In this document: one piece after another, positions 26,648 to 35,025 of the stretch | How the letters are laid out: every line of letters begins with the position of its first letter | How positions within the stretch are numbered: the stretch's first letter is position 1 | Assembly (NCBI RefSeq): GCF_018403185.1 | Contig: NZ_BOSE01000010.1 | Location: 124,001-188,000, forward strand | Length of the DNA stretch: 64,000 nucleotides | Direction: 5' to 3' | DNA from: Paenibacillus montaniterrae | Lineage (GTDB): Bacteria > Bacillota > Bacilli > Paenibacillales > Paenibacillaceae | Made by a program: the position numbers and the translations under genes | The notes under the pieces: generated by a model | What the model saw: only the letters and a program-made list of their open reading frames with translations | What the model was told of the DNA's origin: nothing | The model's database searches: none

Positions 26648-26676
26648 AGCATACTGATATTTCACATACAAGTCAA
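26648..26676 (-). promoter_or_regulatory. trpS promoter
   Basis: Minus strand TTGACT (26671-26676), 17 bp, TATGCT (26648-26653). Transcription would start near 26640, at the head of the T-box leader. Confidence 0.7.
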
Positions 26677-26691
26677 GAAGTGCAACGATGG

Positions 26692-26731
26692 TTGACAGTG
26701 GTCGTTCATTCTGTTATCTTAATTTTAAGAT
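26692..26731 (+). promoter_or_regulatory. promoter and operator of the mhqR-like gene
   Basis: TTGACA (26692-26697), 17 bp, TATCTT (26715-26720). The palindrome ATCTTAATTTTAAGAT (26716-26731) overlaps the -10. A copy with a single change lies at 27267-27282 before the next gene. In length and layout it resembles the known MhqR box of Bacillus subtilis. Confidence 0.75.
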
Positions 26732-26764
26732 TATTACATTATTTGAGTTTGAGAGGGCTTCAGT

Positions 26765-27229
26765 ATGAGTGAAACAAAACGCTATGAGCAATACGAGGAT
26801 GCGCTTGATTTATATATTGGACTGTCTCGAGCGAGCCAGTGGGTGCTGGCCCATGCTGACCGCGATATTCGCAAGCATGGCTTGAATCGCACAGAGTTCG
26901 GCGTGCTGGAGCTGCTTTATCATAAAGGTCCACAGCCATTGCAGCAAATTGGCAGTAAGGTGCTGATGAGCAGCGGCAATATTACGTATGTTGTCGATAA
27001 GCTTGAGAAGAAAGGCTATGCCAGACGCAGAGTGTCAACCGAGGATCGCAGACTTATTTATGCCGAGGTTACAGAGACTGGAGCGGCTTTTATCGAGCAG
27101 GTTTTCCCGCAGCATGCGACGGTCATTGAGGCGGCCGTTGCTGGTCTTGATCGTCAGGAGCAAAAGCAGGCGATTGAGCTGTTAAAAAAGCTTGGCATCT
27201 ATGCAGAGCGAGCGTTTAAGGAAAGCTGA
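26765..27229 (+). CDS. mhqR: MarR-family repressor, MhqR-like
   Basis: Winged-helix regulator of 154 residues. The segment KHGLNRTEFGVLELLYHKG and the following PLQQIG and GNITYVVDKLEKKGY closely match MhqR, which represses quinone and diamide detoxification genes and is released by methylhydroquinone-type stress. The wing includes STEDRRLIYAEVT. It would bind the two matching palindromes at 26716 and 27267, so it should repress itself and the hydrolase gene downstream. Confidence 0.82.
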   Translation: MSETKRYEQYEDALDLYIGLSRASQWVLAHADRDIRKHGLNRTEFGVLELLYHKGPQPLQQIGSKVLMSSGNITYVVDKLEKKGYARRRVSTEDRRLIYAEVTETGAAFIEQVFPQHATVIEAAVAGLDRQEQKQAIELLKKLGIYAERAFKES

Positions 27230-27235
27230 CCACAG

Positions 27236-27258
27236 GCAGCAGACTGTGGCTGCTTTTT
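27236..27258 (+). terminator. terminator after mhqR
   Basis: GCAGC and GCTGC pair around an 8 bp loop that can itself extend the stem with CCACAG/CTGTGG, followed by five T. Confidence 0.6.
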
Positions 27259-27266
27259 GCATATAA

Positions 27267-27282
27267 ATCTTAATTTAAAGAT
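27267..27282 (+). promoter_or_regulatory. second MhqR-like operator
   Basis: ATCTTAATTTAAAGAT differs at one base from the palindrome in the mhqR promoter. It lies between a TTGCAT -35 candidate (27257-27262) and a GATAAA/TAAAAT -10 region, ahead of the hydrolase gene. Confidence 0.7.
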
Positions 27283-27298
27283 AAAATAAGAACTATTC

Positions 27299-27387
27299 AA
27301 GAAGCTGCATGAAAAGTTTAAGATGTGGCTTCCGCAGCACTTTTCATTTACAGGGTGCTTGTTAAGAAGCTGCATGAAAAGTTTAAG
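27299..27387 (+). repeat. 65 bp repeat in a 5' leader (1.4 copies)
   Basis: AAGAAGCTGCATGAAAAGTTTAAG occurs in shortened form at 27299-27322 and again at 27364-27387, 65 bp apart. Between them lies CACTTTTCATTTACAGG, which can pair with ATGAAAAGT. The second copy runs straight into the ribosome site AAGGAGG (27385-27391). It belongs to the same family as 49270-49440. Confidence 0.75.
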
Positions 27388-27395
27388 GAGGAATA

Positions 27396-28010
27396 ATGAT
27401 GAAGCATATTTATGAAGCAGGTTCAGATCCAGCAGCGCCAGTGCTGCTATTGTTGCATGGAACAGGTGGTACAGAGCGCGATTTGCTGGGGATTGCCCAA
27501 TACATTGACAGCAGCGCTTCTATTTTAAGCGTGCGCGGTAATGTGCTGGAAAACGGCATGCCCCGCTTTTTCAGACGGATTGCTGAAGGTGTTTTTGATA
27601 TTGAGGACTTGAAGTTCCGTACTGCTGAGCTGAACGAATTTATTGACCAGGCGGCGGAGCAGTATGGTTTTGATCGCAAGCGAGTCGTCGCAATTGGCTA
27701 TTCCAATGGCGCCAACATTGCCGCTAGCCTGCTGTTCCACTATCAGGACGCACTAATGGGAGCCAGTCTGCATCATCCGATGGTTCCGCTGCGCGACATC
27801 GCACTGCCTGATCTTAACAGTGCTCAAGTATTTATGGCAGCGGGCAAAAATGATCCAATCTGTCCGCCGCAGGAATCAGAAGAACTGAGAGAGCTGCTGG
27901 AGGGAGCAGGAGCAAGCGTGGAGCTGCTATGGGAAAATAGCGGTCACCAGTTAACTCGCAGCGAAGTGGAGGCAGCAAAAAAATGGTACGAGGCCAGCTT
28001 TAAACAATAA
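27396..28010 (+). CDS. mhqD: MhqD-like carboxylesterase/hydrolase
   Basis: Alpha/beta hydrolase of about 204 residues. It has the oxyanion-hole segment LLLLHGTGG, nucleophile Ser in GYSNGANIA (about residue 107), Asp in AGKNDPICPP and His in SGHQL. It resembles MhqD-type phospholipase/carboxylesterases of the MhqR regulon. AAGGAGG lies 7 bp before ATG 27399 and 4 bp before ATG 27396, so the second may be the true start. The operator upstream supports control by the adjacent MhqR-like protein. Confidence 0.82.
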   Translation: MMKHIYEAGSDPAAPVLLLLHGTGGTERDLLGIAQYIDSSASILSVRGNVLENGMPRFFRRIAEGVFDIEDLKFRTAELNEFIDQAAEQYGFDRKRVVAIGYSNGANIAASLLFHYQDALMGASLHHPMVPLRDIALPDLNSAQVFMAAGKNDPICPPQESEELRELLEGAGASVELLWENSGHQLTRSEVEAAKKWYEASFKQ

Positions 28011-28076
28011 GCAAACATATCTATTTGCAGCGGACAGCTCATACATTTATACAAATGAGATAAAGGTGTGAGCGCT

Positions 28077-29003
28077 ATGGTTATTGCAATTATTGGAGGC
28101 GGACCGGCCGGGCTGAATGCCGCATTGGTTTTGGCTCGAGCCAAGCACAAGGTGCTGCTGTTTGACAACCAGAAGCCCCGCAACGCGGTAACGGGGCATA
28201 TGCATGGCTTTATTACGCGTGAAGGCATTGCGCCTGCCAAGTTTCGCAGGCTTGCGCATCAGGAGTTGAACCAGTTTTCAAATGTGAAGGTGTATCGCGC
28301 CACGGTCAGCTCCGCCACTCGTGCAAGTGAACGGCATTTCTTGCTCGAGACGAAGCGAGGCAAGCAGATATTAGCCGATCGCTTGCTGCTTGCTACAGGC
28401 ATTAAGGAGGCGCTGCCTGCCGTGCCGGGCTTGTCGCAATATTACGGACGCTCGCTGTTCAGCTGCCCTTACTGCGATGGTTATGAGCTGAGCAACCAAT
28501 CGCTTGCAATTATAACCGAAGGCGGCAATGCAGTAGCGCTGGCAGCAACAATAGGGCAGTGGAGTCGCAAGCTGCATTTATTTACAAATGGCAGAGGCAG
28601 TCTAACGGCTGCAGACAAGGAGATGCTGCGCCTGATGGGCGTAGCAATACATACTTCGCCGATCCACGCCTTAGTAGGAGAAAACGGCAAGCTGCGGGCG
28701 ATTGTAACCGCGAGTGGGCAGCGCATTAGCTGCACGGGCGGCTTCGTATCAACCTATTGGATGCATGCTGGTTCGCTGGCGCAGCAATTGGGCTGCAGAT
28801 TGGCTGAGCATGGGGGAATTTGGCAGGATGGTCATGGAAGAACGAGTGTAGCGGGTGTATATGTAGCAGGCGATGCGATGAGCATATCTCCTGCGCAGGC
28901 AGTACTGGCGGCTGGCGATGGCGTCAGAGCGGCGATTACGCTGAATCAGGATCTTGTGCAAAGACGGCTGGATCGACATGCTGCTTCTGTACGGAGATCG
29001 TGA
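28077..29003 (+). CDS. thioredoxin-reductase-like flavoprotein
   Basis: NAD(P)/FAD-dependent oxidoreductase of 308 residues. N-terminal FAD site GGGPAGLNAA, redox-active cysteines in SCPYCDGYE (about residue 133), second nucleotide-binding region AIITEGGNAVALA, and C-terminal VYVAGDAMSISPAQ. AAAGGTG 8 bp before ATG 28077 picks that start over GTG 28068. It follows the MhqD-like gene by 66 bp and may be co-transcribed, giving a disulfide or quinone stress function. Confidence 0.8.
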   Translation: MVIAIIGGGPAGLNAALVLARAKHKVLLFDNQKPRNAVTGHMHGFITREGIAPAKFRRLAHQELNQFSNVKVYRATVSSATRASERHFLLETKRGKQILADRLLLATGIKEALPAVPGLSQYYGRSLFSCPYCDGYELSNQSLAIITEGGNAVALAATIGQWSRKLHLFTNGRGSLTAADKEMLRLMGVAIHTSPIHALVGENGKLRAIVTASGQRISCTGGFVSTYWMHAGSLAQQLGCRLAEHGGIWQDGHGRTSVAGVYVAGDAMSISPAQAVLAAGDGVRAAITLNQDLVQRRLDRHAASVRRS

Positions 29004-29011
29004 GGAACATA

Positions 29012-29058
29012 AACATAAAAAGCATGCTTTACGCTGCAAGCTGCAGCATAAAGCACGC
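29012..29058 (-). terminator. terminator of the carbonic anhydrase gene
   Basis: TGCTTTA/TAAAGCA and GCTGC/GCAGC form a stem with one internal mismatch. On the minus strand it is followed by TTTTTATG. Confidence 0.6.
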
Positions 29059-29076
29059 CCTAATCTAAAATAATTG

Positions 29077-29646
29077 CTATTCCTCGCGATAATCTTCAAC
29101 AATAAGCTCTAGCGAGCCAGTTGTAGGATCCATAATAAAGCCGTGCACCGGGACATGAGCCGGGAACAGCGGATGGTTGCGAATCATTTTCACGCTATGC
29201 ATAACGCCATCCTCTGGCGCAGAGAAGCCGCGCAAAAATTTATCCATGCGAATGCCGGAACGCTCTAATGTATCAATAACAAGCGGGTCGATGCCACCGT
29301 CAGTAATAAATTTTTGCACCATGCCCTTGCTGTCAAGATTCGTCATGCCGCAGCCGTGGTGACCGATTACGACAACCTCTTTTGCTTGCAGCTCATAAAC
29401 TGCAACCAGAATACTGCGCATAGCGGAACCGAACGGCTGAGTCAGAACAGCCCCCGCGTTTTTAATGAATTTGGCATCGCCGTTGCGCAAGTTCAATGCT
29501 TTAGGCAGCAGCTCCATCAAGCGAGTGTCCATGCATGTCAAGATCGCAATCTTTTTCTCAGGATATTTATCCGTAATATATCTCTCATACTCTTTGTTTT
29601 CGACAAACGCTTTGTTGAATTCCATTAATTGAGAAACGATGCTCAT
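29077..29646 (-). CDS. beta-class carbonic anhydrase
   Basis: Interconverts CO2 and bicarbonate in the cytoplasm. At 189 residues it has the beta-class zinc ligands: Cys and the Asp-Arg dyad in CMDTRLMELLP (about residue 38) and HxxC in VIGHHGCGM (about residue 97). The ribosome site on the minus strand is AGGAGG just upstream of the ATG. It lies downstream of a sensor kinase on the same strand, with 106 bp between. Confidence 0.92.
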   Translation of the reverse strand: MSIVSQLMEFNKAFVENKEYERYITDKYPEKKIAILTCMDTRLMELLPKALNLRNGDAKFIKNAGAVLTQPFGSAMRSILVAVYELQAKEVVVIGHHGCGMTNLDSKGMVQKFITDGGIDPLVIDTLERSGIRMDKFLRGFSAPEDGVMHSVKMIRNHPLFPAHVPVHGFIMDPTTGSLELIVEDYREE

Positions 29647-29752
29647 TGTATATTCCTCCTACTTTATTAAGTTAATCAAAATCAACACTATATTTTATTA
29701 TTCTCCTATTTTTTATTGAAGTCAAATAGCAATTCTTGAATAATTGTAAAAT

Positions 29753-32050
29753 TTATGTTGATAATTTGTCAGCTGCTTCAACAGGCAGCAGCACAGTTGC
29801 CGTTGTCCCTTTGCCAAGCTCGCTTGCAAAGCTTAGGCTGCCGTAATGGTTGGATACAATTTGCTGCGTAACAAGCAGACCAAGACCGTTGCCATCCTGC
29901 TTGCTTGTATAAAAAGGATTAAATATATGAGACAGCTCTTGCTCTGAAATTCCGACACCAGTATCCTCAATGGCGATCACCAGCTGAGCAGGCTCGGTCG
30001 CTGCTTCCTGCCTGTCGATTGAAATCAACAGGTTGCCGCCGTCTGGCATCGCTTCAATGCTATTTTTAATGAGGTTAACGAATACCTGCTTTAAATGCTG
30101 CTCGGAGCCATGTATGACGCTTTGCAGCGTTAGAGCGTCAATGCTGACCTCGACTTTGTCGAGCTTGCCAGAGGTTTGCATCAGCATCACTATATCACGG
30201 ATTAACCGCTCAACATGAACAGGTCCCCATTGCTCGATTTGCGGTCGCGACATGCTCAAAAACTGGCTGACAATCAGCTCCATATGCTCGATTTCCTTCA
30301 TAACAAGCTCCGCATGCTTTTCCGGAAGGTTGCCGTTGCTGTGATTAAGCGATAAAAAGCCCTTCACAGTTGTTAACGGATTGCGAATTTCGTGAGCAAT
30401 GCTGGCTGCAAGCTGTCCGATGGCAGACAGCTTCTCATTGTTGCGGCGCAGCTCTTCATTTTGCTTGCGCTGAGTTATGTTGCGCGTGATCGAGGCAAAG
30501 GCGACCGTATCGCCATGCTCATCAATAATGCCCGATAGGGTAATGCTGACATCAATTGGCTTGCCTGACTTCGTATGCATAATTGTTTCATAGTTGGAAA
30601 TGCCGTTGTTATCCATTACCTGCATCAACAGCTCGGTGTAGCTGCGCTGCTTCTCAGAGCAGTCAGGGAACAGCGGTCGGCCGAGCAGCTCGCTGCTGTT
30701 GAATTCAAACATATCTTCAAACGCCTTGTTGACCTGGATCAGCTTGAAGTCCAAATCCATAATATGGATCGCATCCTTCGTATGACTAAAGAAGGATTCC
30801 AAATACTGCTTGGTGCTCAGCAGCTCGAGATTAGTTTGCTTCAGCTGCTCTGTATAACGATATAAATTATTGCCCATCGTATTGACTTGAGAGGCAAGCA
30901 AGCCCAGCTCATCCTTGCTGGAATGCTCCAGCGGCGTGTTGAACTGATTCATCGAAATCGCATTTACCTTCAGCATAATTTTCGTAAGCGGCGCTGTCAG
31001 CAGCTCTGCGATTAAATAGCTGCCTGCAATCGTAATAAGCAGCAAAATAATGCTGATTACAGTATGATCGAGCAGCTGCTTTGTCGTGCTGGACAGAAGC
31101 TGCTCATGGTCGAAAACCATACTGATGACGTATGGCTTACTGCCTGCAATTGGCGTAAAGGTACGCGTCAGCTTTTTATCGTTAAGCTCAAAATTTGATG
31201 TAATAAAGCTGTTGGAGTGCATTGCTTGCTTGACAAGCTTGACGTCCCTTTTAGCATTGCTGTACTCGTAGGAGCCGAATTTAATATCGCGCACATCGAG
31301 ATTGTAGACCGGCTGTCCTTTTTTAAGCTTAATTATTTTTTCCTTGCCAAAATATTTAGGGTCGAACGCTGTAATTTCCAGCAGCGACTCATTTTCGGCG
31401 ATTAGCTCAGCTACTATATTTTCTTTGCCCTTTACATATCCATCAGGAAACGATGAATCGGTATTCAGGATCGTATTAATCATGTAATTGGTTTTTCCGG
31501 AATAGTAATAGCCCCATTTGTTTACTTTCGAGGGGTCTGATACTGAAAAATTAATCGGGCCGGAATAGAAATGGTCAGCATGCTCACCTTGCTCCACACT
31601 TACTGGACGCATATGGATAATATCCTTCATCGCGACGTCCCAGTAATCCCATGTTTTGGAGCGCAAATTAATTTCGTCAGGATTGGACGACAGCGCGGAT
31701 ACGAGCTCGCCATTATCGAGCACCCACAGTGTAATGTCGGTTATTTGCAGCGTATCACGCACCTGCTGAAGCTCCTCCAGCGAAATGTTGGAGATGTCCG
31801 GATCAAGCAGCTGCTCTGCCGCCTGCGCGGTAGCCTTTAAGCGCTGCGACAGCTCCTTCTCAATGCTGCGATTCGTGCTTTCAATAAGCTCGATTGACAC
31901 TGCCAGCTGCTGAGCCATCGTCGTAATTTGCTGTTCAACATTTTCATTTTGCACACGAACCGCATTAATTTGTGAAAAAAAGACGTTCAGAATAAGTACA
32001 ACGCAAACAATTAGAGAGATAGCGACTGATAATTTTGTGCGAATAGACAA
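29753..32050 (-). CDS. PAS-domain sensor histidine kinase
   Basis: Kinase of 765 residues: N-terminal helix, extracellular sensing domain of about 280 residues, second helix, HAMP, coiled coil, PAS (about 430-540), HisKA with AASIAHEIRNPLTTVKGF, and HATPase (KNSIEAMPDGG, EDTGVGI, GNGLGLLVT). It resembles sporulation-type phosphorelay kinases. The likely start is TTG at 32050 (SIRTKLSV follows), because GGAGGG at 32057-32062 lies 6 bp before it; an ATG at 32131 has no such site. No partner regulator is adjacent. Confidence 0.87.
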   Translation of the reverse strand: MSIRTKLSVAISLIVCVVLILNVFFSQINAVRVQNENVEQQITTMAQQLAVSIELIESTNRSIEKELSQRLKATAQAAEQLLDPDISNISLEELQQVRDTLQITDITLWVLDNGELVSALSSNPDEINLRSKTWDYWDVAMKDIIHMRPVSVEQGEHADHFYSGPINFSVSDPSKVNKWGYYYSGKTNYMINTILNTDSSFPDGYVKGKENIVAELIAENESLLEITAFDPKYFGKEKIIKLKKGQPVYNLDVRDIKFGSYEYSNAKRDVKLVKQAMHSNSFITSNFELNDKKLTRTFTPIAGSKPYVISMVFDHEQLLSSTTKQLLDHTVISIILLLITIAGSYLIAELLTAPLTKIMLKVNAISMNQFNTPLEHSSKDELGLLASQVNTMGNNLYRYTEQLKQTNLELLSTKQYLESFFSHTKDAIHIMDLDFKLIQVNKAFEDMFEFNSSELLGRPLFPDCSEKQRSYTELLMQVMDNNGISNYETIMHTKSGKPIDVSITLSGIIDEHGDTVAFASITRNITQRKQNEELRRNNEKLSAIGQLAASIAHEIRNPLTTVKGFLSLNHSNGNLPEKHAELVMKEIEHMELIVSQFLSMSRPQIEQWGPVHVERLIRDIVMLMQTSGKLDKVEVSIDALTLQSVIHGSEQHLKQVFVNLIKNSIEAMPDGGNLLISIDRQEAATEPAQLVIAIEDTGVGISEQELSHIFNPFYTSKQDGNGLGLLVTQQIVSNHYGSLSFASELGKGTTATVLLPVEAADKLST

Positions 32051-32167
32051 CAGTATCCCTCCAATTCTTAGCTTTAGTTCGAAGTTTGTTGTATTGGGAT
32101 ATAAAGACAAATATCGACAAAATTTTCGCAATTCCTAGTAAATAAGTATAGTTTATAAAATATAGTA

Positions 32168-32196
32168 TTGACAACAGGAAAATAGAGATATAAAAT
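32168..32196 (+). promoter_or_regulatory. yceI promoter
   Basis: TTGACA (32168-32173), 17 bp, TAAAAT (32191-32196). Confidence 0.7.
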
Positions 32197-32257
32197 AATG
32201 ATACATACTTTAAATTTGTAAGTTGATATAATTAATTAATATACGGAGGTTTTTGAA

Positions 32258-32785
32258 ATGACGACAAAATGGATTGTAGATGCTTCTCACAGCTCTGTAG
32301 AGTTTTCCGTAAAGCACTTAATGATTGCAAAGGTTAAAGGCTCTTTCCACAAGTTTGACGCTGAGATCGAAGCGGATCTTAACGACTTGACATCTGCTAA
32401 AGTTGTTGTGAATATCGACCTGGCAAGCGTAGATACTCGCAACGAGGATCGAGACAATCATTTGCGTTCAGCAGACTTTTTCGATGTTGAGAATACGCCA
32501 AGCCTAACGTTTGTCGTAAGCTCGATCACAAAAACAGGTGATGACGAATACGATGTAGTGGGCGATGTTACGCTTCATGGCGTGACAAAGCAGGAAACGT
32601 TCAAGCTTACTTATGAGGGCTCTTCCACAGACCCTTGGGGCAACGAAAAAGCAGGCTTCAGCGCAACAGGCGTTATTAAACGCAGCGACTACGGCTTAAC
32701 TTACAACGCCGCCCTGGAAACTGGCGGAGTACTAATTGGCGACGATGTAAAAGTCAACATCGAGCTTGAAGCACAAAAGGCCTAA
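32258..32785 (+). CDS. YceI-family protein
   Basis: Lipocalin-like beta-barrel of 175 residues that binds long isoprenoid-type ligands in known members. Motifs are WIVDASHSSVEFSVKH at the N-terminus, RNEDRDNHLRSADFFDVENTP in the middle and GDDVKVNIELE at the end. There is no signal peptide, so it is cytoplasmic here. ACGGAGG precedes the ATG. It is a single-gene unit with its own promoter and terminator. Confidence 0.9.
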   Translation: MTTKWIVDASHSSVEFSVKHLMIAKVKGSFHKFDAEIEADLNDLTSAKVVVNIDLASVDTRNEDRDNHLRSADFFDVENTPSLTFVVSSITKTGDDEYDVVGDVTLHGVTKQETFKLTYEGSSTDPWGNEKAGFSATGVIKRSDYGLTYNAALETGGVLIGDDVKVNIELEAQKA

Positions 32786-32819
32786 TACGAAAAACGGATC
32801 GATCATATAAATACCATAC

Positions 32820-32875
32820 AAGGCTGTACCTCTACTGTTAGAAGCATTCAACAGAGGGGTACAGCCTTTTTACAT
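32820..32875 (+). terminator. yceI terminator
   Basis: AAGGCTGTACCTCT-CTGTT pairs with AACAG-AGGGGTACAGCCTT, followed by a T-run. Confidence 0.88.
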
Positions 32876-32941
32876 ATATAGAGAGGATGCTCAAAAAAGG
32901 ATTTGTCGGAAAATATTTTCATTCCAGCGGCACAAATTTGA

Positions 32942-32971
32942 TTGACAATAACATTTAACCAATGCTATTGT
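32942..32971 (+). promoter_or_regulatory. promoter with overlapping palindrome, exporter leader
   Basis: TTGACA (32942-32947) and an extended -10 TG-C-TATTGT (32963-32971), spacer 18 bp. The same stretch forms an inverted repeat, ACAATAACATT (32945-32955) and AATGCTATTGT (32961-32971), with one mismatch, which could be a repressor site. It drives the leader peptide and exporter genes. Confidence 0.6.
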
Positions 32972-33011
32972 TGAAAAAGATTTTAACGATAAGAGAGGAG
33001 GGTTACGTATC

Positions 33012-33089
33012 ATGAAAGCAATTGACTTTATGCATTTTATTAATATGACTAATAAAAATGATTACGTAATCCGCGTCGTTCACGTATAA
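33012..33089 (+). CDS. 25-residue leader peptide of the drug exporter operon
   Basis: A short frame of 25 codons that begins MKAIDFMHF and ends NDYVIRVVHV, with the strong ribosome site GAGAGGAGGG before its ATG. Nine bases after its stop lies an intrinsic terminator (33098-33136). Codons 18-20 (TACGTAATC, 33063-33071) can pair with GATTACGTA (33105-33113), which is part of the terminator arm. This is the layout of ribosome-mediated attenuation, as known for the BmrB leader upstream of bmrCD in Bacillus subtilis. The inducer would be an antibiotic that stalls ribosomes. Confidence 0.72.
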   Translation: MKAIDFMHFINMTNKNDYVIRVVHV

Positions 33090-33097
33090 ACCTATAC

Positions 33098-33136
33098 GGC
33101 GCATGATTACGTAGCGTAGTCATGCGCCTTTTCTTT
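33098..33136 (+). terminator. attenuator terminator 1
   Basis: GGCGCATGATTACG and CGTAGTCATGCGCC form a 14 bp stem (one G-U pair) with loop TAG, followed by TTTTCTTT. Confidence 0.85.
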
Positions 33137-33186
33137 ACATAAGGGCTAGCTGTCACCATTTTTAGTGATTGCGGCGGCCTTCGGGA

Positions 33187-33220
33187 AAAGAGCATGCCTA
33201 CGATAGGCATGCTCTTTTTG
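33187..33220 (+). terminator. attenuator terminator 2
   Basis: AAAGAGCATGCCTA and TAGGCATGCTCTTT form a perfect 14 bp stem with loop CGA, followed by more T. It is a second strong stop between the leader and the exporter gene at 33259. Confidence 0.88.
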
Positions 33221-33258
33221 CATGCTTTAATTTGGAAAGCAAGGGGTTGTTAGGCAAC

Positions 33259-35004
33259 ATGCTTAGTGTTTTAAAAAAGTTAGGTTGGTTTTTTAAGCTG
33301 GAGCGGAAGCGATATATATGGGCAATCAGCCTCCTGTTTTTAATCGGACTGGTTGATTTGCTGCCACCATGGCTAATTGGGGTCGTCATTGACGGGATCC
33401 AGCAGGGCCTGTTTACGTCTAAGGAATTTCAATGGATGATTGCGGGCTGGATCGCCATTACCATTATTGCTTATGGCGTAAATTATATTTGGCATTATTT
33501 ATTGTTTGGCGGCGCGTTTGTGTTGGAACGCACATTGCGGATGAAGCTGATGGTCCATTTTTTGCGGATGAAGCCATCCTTTTACGAGCGCAACCGTACT
33601 GGCGATTTGATGGCGAGAGCGACCAATGATTTAGGGGCAGTCTCCAATACGGCCGGCTTCGGCATATTGACGTTGTTCGATTCTACAATCTTTATGATTT
33701 GTATCGTTGTGATGATGGCGGTAGCGATTAGCTGGAAGCTGACGCTTGCCGCGTTGCTGCCACTGCCTTTTATCGCATTAGTGCTCTCAGTATTGGGCAG
33801 CAAAATTCACCAACGCTTTACGGAAGCTCAGGATGCATTTGGCGAGCTGAATGATGATGTGCTGGAGTCGGTATCGGGCGTACGCGTTATTCGCGCCTAT
33901 GTGCAGGAGAAGGCAAGCGAGCGCAAGTTTCATGCGAAAACAGAGGAAGTGCTCGATAAAAACCTCGCCGTTGTGCGAATCGATGCTTTGTTTGAGCCGG
34001 CTATTAAAATCATTGTTGGAATCAGCTATTTGATCGGGATCGGCTATGGCGCTTATCTCGTCTTCAACAGTGAGCTTACGTTAGGGCAGCTCGTTACCTT
34101 TAATATGTTTTTAGGCATGCTCATTTGGCCGATGATTGCGATGGGCGAGCTTATTAATATTATGCAGCGCGGTAATGCCTCGCTAGATCGTGTCAACGAA
34201 ACGCTGGCCCATAAAGCGGATGTGCAGGATAAAGAGCATACTACAGCTGATCATGCTCCAAGCAAAGTTGCCTTTGACCAGTATTCATTCCAATATCCAA
34301 GCTCGTCTCAGGTTAATTTAAGCGCATTAAATATCCGGATCAAGCAAGGGCAAACGCTTGGCATTGTAGGCAAGACGGGCAGCGGCAAAACGACCATTTT
34401 GAAGCAGCTGCTGCGTGAATACCCGCTTGGCCAAGGGGAGCTAAAGCTTGGGGAGCACCGCATTGATGAGCTGAAGCTCAACGACGCGATTGGCTATATG
34501 GGCTACGTGCCGCAGCAGCCGTTTTTGTTTTCCCGCTCGATTCGCGATAATATTTTGTTCGGCAAGGCAGATGCGACAGAAGATGAGCTGCAGCATGCGC
34601 TGGAGCGCGCTTCGTTCGCCAAGGACATCGTCTTTTTGCCTGAAGGACTTGAAACAATGGTCGGAGAGCGTGGCGTGGCGCTTTCAGGTGGGCAGAAGCA
34701 GCGTGTCAGCATAGCACGCGCGTTAATCGCAGACCCTGAAATCCTGCTGCTGGACGATGCATTGTCGGCTGTTGACGCTAAAACAGAAACTGAAATTATT
34801 AATAGCATTAAGCAGGAGCGTCAGCAGAAAACGACGATTATTACGACTCACCGCCTGTCAGCGGTACAGCATGCGGACTGGATTGTTGTGCTTGACGAAG
34901 GCGTCATTATAGAAGAAGGAACACATGAGCAGCTATTAGCCTTAGGCGGCTGGTACAAAGAACAGTTTGATCGTCAGCAAATTGAGCTGGAGCTGAGCTC
35001 ATAG
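33259..35004 (+). CDS. bmrC: heterodimeric ABC multidrug exporter, BmrC-like subunit
   Basis: Exporter half of 581 residues: six membrane helices (about 1-320) then an ATPase domain with Walker A GKTGSGKTT, signature LSGGQKQRVS, Walker B ILLLDDALSAVD, where Asp replaces the usual catalytic Glu, and H-loop TTHRLSAV. One degenerate site is usual for one half of a heterodimeric exporter. The ATG at 33259 is the first that does not begin within the attenuator; AAGGGG lies 12 bp upstream. It forms a pair with the next gene. Confidence 0.87.
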   Translation: MLSVLKKLGWFFKLERKRYIWAISLLFLIGLVDLLPPWLIGVVIDGIQQGLFTSKEFQWMIAGWIAITIIAYGVNYIWHYLLFGGAFVLERTLRMKLMVHFLRMKPSFYERNRTGDLMARATNDLGAVSNTAGFGILTLFDSTIFMICIVVMMAVAISWKLTLAALLPLPFIALVLSVLGSKIHQRFTEAQDAFGELNDDVLESVSGVRVIRAYVQEKASERKFHAKTEEVLDKNLAVVRIDALFEPAIKIIVGISYLIGIGYGAYLVFNSELTLGQLVTFNMFLGMLIWPMIAMGELINIMQRGNASLDRVNETLAHKADVQDKEHTTADHAPSKVAFDQYSFQYPSSSQVNLSALNIRIKQGQTLGIVGKTGSGKTTILKQLLREYPLGQGELKLGEHRIDELKLNDAIGYMGYVPQQPFLFSRSIRDNILFGKADATEDELQHALERASFAKDIVFLPEGLETMVGERGVALSGGQKQRVSIARALIADPEILLLDDALSAVDAKTETEIINSIKQERQQKTTIITTHRLSAVQHADWIVVLDEGVIIEEGTHEQLLALGGWYKEQFDRQQIELELSS

Positions 35005-35025
35005 GGGTAGAGAGGTGAAGAATGC

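Noticed and set aside
26449..26772. Open frames of 107 and 68 codons upstream of mhqR
   Set aside because: They lie over the trpS T-box leader and its promoter on the other strand, with no ribosome site or recognisable motif.
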